A DNA stretch of 42,371 nucleotides from positions 1-42,371 of the forward strand of contig WRJQ01000012.1 of NCBI GenBank assembly GCA_009778485.1, in the 5' to 3' direction. This DNA is from Oscillospiraceae bacterium. Its GTDB lineage: Bacteria; Bacillota; Clostridia; Oscillospirales; Oscillospiraceae. Positions 40,954 to 42,371 of the stretch are shown here, piece by piece. Every line of letters begins with the position of its first letter. Positions within the stretch are counted from its first letter, which is position 1. The position numbers and the translations under genes were made by a program. A model generated the notes under the pieces. It did no database searches. It was not told where the DNA came from and saw only the letters and a list, made by a program, of their open reading frames with translations.

Positions 40954-42252
40954 ATGACACTGAAAAGGACAGGCTACTTGCCACGGATCGTTGATAACGA
41001 GATTGAGGAGAGTCTTGAAGTATTCGGCGCTATTTCTGTAGAAGGTCCGAAGTGGTGCGGTAAAACATGGACGTCGCTGACATACGCAAACAGTGTAAGC
41101 TACATAATGGACCCCGCCGGCGGATTCAGCAACCGCGAAAGGGCGCTCTTGAATCCCGCGCTTGCGCTTGACGGCGAGCTCCCGCACTTAATCGACGAAT
41201 GGCAGGAAGTTCCGGGCATTTGGGATGCGGTCAGATTCAACATCGACCAGGAGCCCGGCTTCGGAAAATACATCCTGACCGGCTCGGTAACGCCGCGCAG
41301 GGATGCATTCGCGCACAGCGGCGCCGGCAGGATAACAATTATCCGTATGCGGCCGATGAGCCTGTTCGAGTCCGGTGACTCCTCCGCTGTTGTATCACTT
41401 GGCGCCATATTCGATAAGGAACCGCTCCCCCCGTTTTCCGCCGACTTGAGCCTGAAACGATTGATTGACGTCACAATACGCGGAGGGTGGCCGGAAACGC
41501 TAAAGCTGCCCATTGAGCGGGCGGGCCGGGTATCAACCGCCTACATCAACATGATCCTGAAGAACGAATTGTTTAACGACTCATTTTCCAGACGAAGCTC
41601 GCAAAAGCTTCAAACGCTGATTCGCGCCCTTGCGAGGAACAACTCAACAACGGCAAGTATTTCAACGCTGACGCTTGACGTCGACGGCGACAACAGGCGG
41701 TTTCAAGATGAAAATGAAGTCAGTCTTTCGAGGCAAACGGTGTCCGGTTACATAGACGACTTGAAGCGCATCTTCCTGATAGAGGATATATGCGGCTGGA
41801 ATCCCGGTATCAAATCAAAAACGAGGATTCGCACGGCTCCAAAAAGGATCTTTGCCGACCCGTCTCTAGCCGTCGCCGCGCTCGGACTCTCCGGAGAACA
41901 CTTATCCCGCGACTTGAACACCTTTGGATTCCTGTTTGAGAACCTGTGCCTTCGTGACCTTGCCGTTTATGCGGGGCGCTATGGTGGAACAGTATATCAT
42001 TACAGGGATAACGGCAATGCTGAAATAGACGCCATCATTGAAATGCCGAACGGCGCGTGGGGCGCTTTTGAAGTAAAACTTGGAGAACACCAGGTCGAAG
42101 ACGCGGCTCGAACGCTGAAGTCAGTCTGCAACAAGCTTATGGTAAACGGCGCGGAGCCGCCCGCTTGCATGTGCGTGATAACCGGCGGCGGCTACGGCAG
42201 GGTGCGCGACGATGGTATATACGTCGTCCCGATCAACGCTCTGAAACCGTGA
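40954..42252 (+). CDS. AAA ATPase with DUF4143 C-terminus
   Basis: The protein has about 432 residues. It opens with GYLPRIVDNEIEESLEVFGA, Walker A GPKWCGKT at 31-38 and Walker B LIDEWQEVP near 79-87. The arginine-sensor region TGSVTPRRDAFAHSGAGR and RMRPMSLFESG follow, and the last 200 residues have the DUF4143 pattern ending in NAEIDAIIEMPNGAWGAFEVKLG, a PD-(D/E)xK-like nuclease core (D..E-V-K). Such ATPases are common, mobile and of uncertain role. The ATG at 40954 has AAAGGCGG 8 nt upstream. It lies back to back with the HipA-like gene. Confidence 0.85.
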   Translation: MTLKRTGYLPRIVDNEIEESLEVFGAISVEGPKWCGKTWTSLTYANSVSYIMDPAGGFSNRERALLNPALALDGELPHLIDEWQEVPGIWDAVRFNIDQEPGFGKYILTGSVTPRRDAFAHSGAGRITIIRMRPMSLFESGDSSAVVSLGAIFDKEPLPPFSADLSLKRLIDVTIRGGWPETLKLPIERAGRVSTAYINMILKNELFNDSFSRRSSQKLQTLIRALARNNSTTASISTLTLDVDGDNRRFQDENEVSLSRQTVSGYIDDLKRIFLIEDICGWNPGIKSKTRIRTAPKRIFADPSLAVAALGLSGEHLSRDLNTFGFLFENLCLRDLAVYAGRYGGTVYHYRDNGNAEIDAIIEMPNGAWGAFEVKLGEHQVEDAARTLKSVCNKLMVNGAEPPACMCVITGGGYGRVRDDGIYVVPINALKP

Positions 42253-42311
42253 GCGGCTTGCCAAATCCATTTGATGATGTTTCAGGCGATAAGTGGTATA
42301 CCGACGCGTAG
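42249..42311 (+). pseudogene. Short S-layer-homology-like remnant
   Basis: Directly after the ATPase gene, one frame reads SGLPNPFDDVSGDKWYTDA then TAG (42252-42311). The NPFxDV and WYxDA pattern is that of the start of an SLH repeat. Only about 20 residues are present, with no membrane or wall anchor, so it is likely a fragment left by deletion or insertion. No gene was recognised from 42312 to the window end. Confidence 0.4.
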
Positions 42312-42371
42312 TGCATCACCGCACGCTCCGACGAGATAAGTCAAGGTGGTTTTCTAAACGAATGTTTAAAA

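Overview
The window looks like chromosome from an uncultured, moderately high-GC member of the Bacillota (Clostridia-like). Pointers to this are a mraZ-led division and cell-wall (dcw) cluster with a PASTA-bearing division PBP, a MurE carrying the meso-DAP DNPR signature, HPr with both His15 and Ser46, Mini-RNase III, RqcH and MutS2, and strong AGGAGG-type ribosome binding sites. No tRNA, rRNA, CRISPR array, integrase or complete insertion sequence was recognised.

Layout. (1) 1-5639, plus strand: a three-gene accessory unit made of a TerB_N/TerB_C-type protein, a BrxD-like P-loop ATPase and a BrxHI/Lhr-like DNA helicase. A palindromic MITE-like element sits between the first two genes. This is the best candidate for an under-described, defence-like system. 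(2) 5650-7737: a corrinoid-methyltransferase/URO-D-like gene and a divergent DegV gene. (3) 7806-27799, minus strand: a nearly unbroken run read from mraZ to hpr, in the order mraZ-rsmH-[structured element]-ftsL-pbp-murE-mraY-ftsW-murG-ftsQ-ftsZ-mrnC-rqcH-phoH-ybeY-era-recO-mutS2-hpr. It makes peptidoglycan precursors and the divisome, then continues into ribosome maturation and rescue and DNA repair. A consensus sigma-A-type promoter precedes mraZ and another precedes ftsZ. murF, murD, murC and murB are absent from the cluster. (4) 28187-34635, plus strand: a phosphate-scavenging block of secreted alkaline phosphatase, PstS (fused to a copper-amine-oxidase-N-like domain), PstC, PstA, PstB and PhoU. 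A possible Pho box lies in front and a strong terminator behind. (5) 34709-38168, minus strand: uvrC-rsmD-coaD and a coiled-coil gene, tightly coupled. (6) 38288-42371: accessory genes, namely an ATP-dependent DNA ligase, a HipA-like kinase without a HipB partner, a DUF4143 AAA ATPase, and a short S-layer-homology-like remnant at the edge.

Non-coding structure is unusually rich: a 161-bp palindrome (1910-2070), a 275-bp element with 20-bp inverted ends resembling a tRNA T-arm inside the dcw operon (26050-26324), a 102-bp GC-rich palindromic repeat (27984-28085), a 17-bp sequence shared by the two accessory ends (103-119 and 39625-39641), and several long perfect terminator hairpins. Domain names come from recognising motifs by eye. 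No database search was run.
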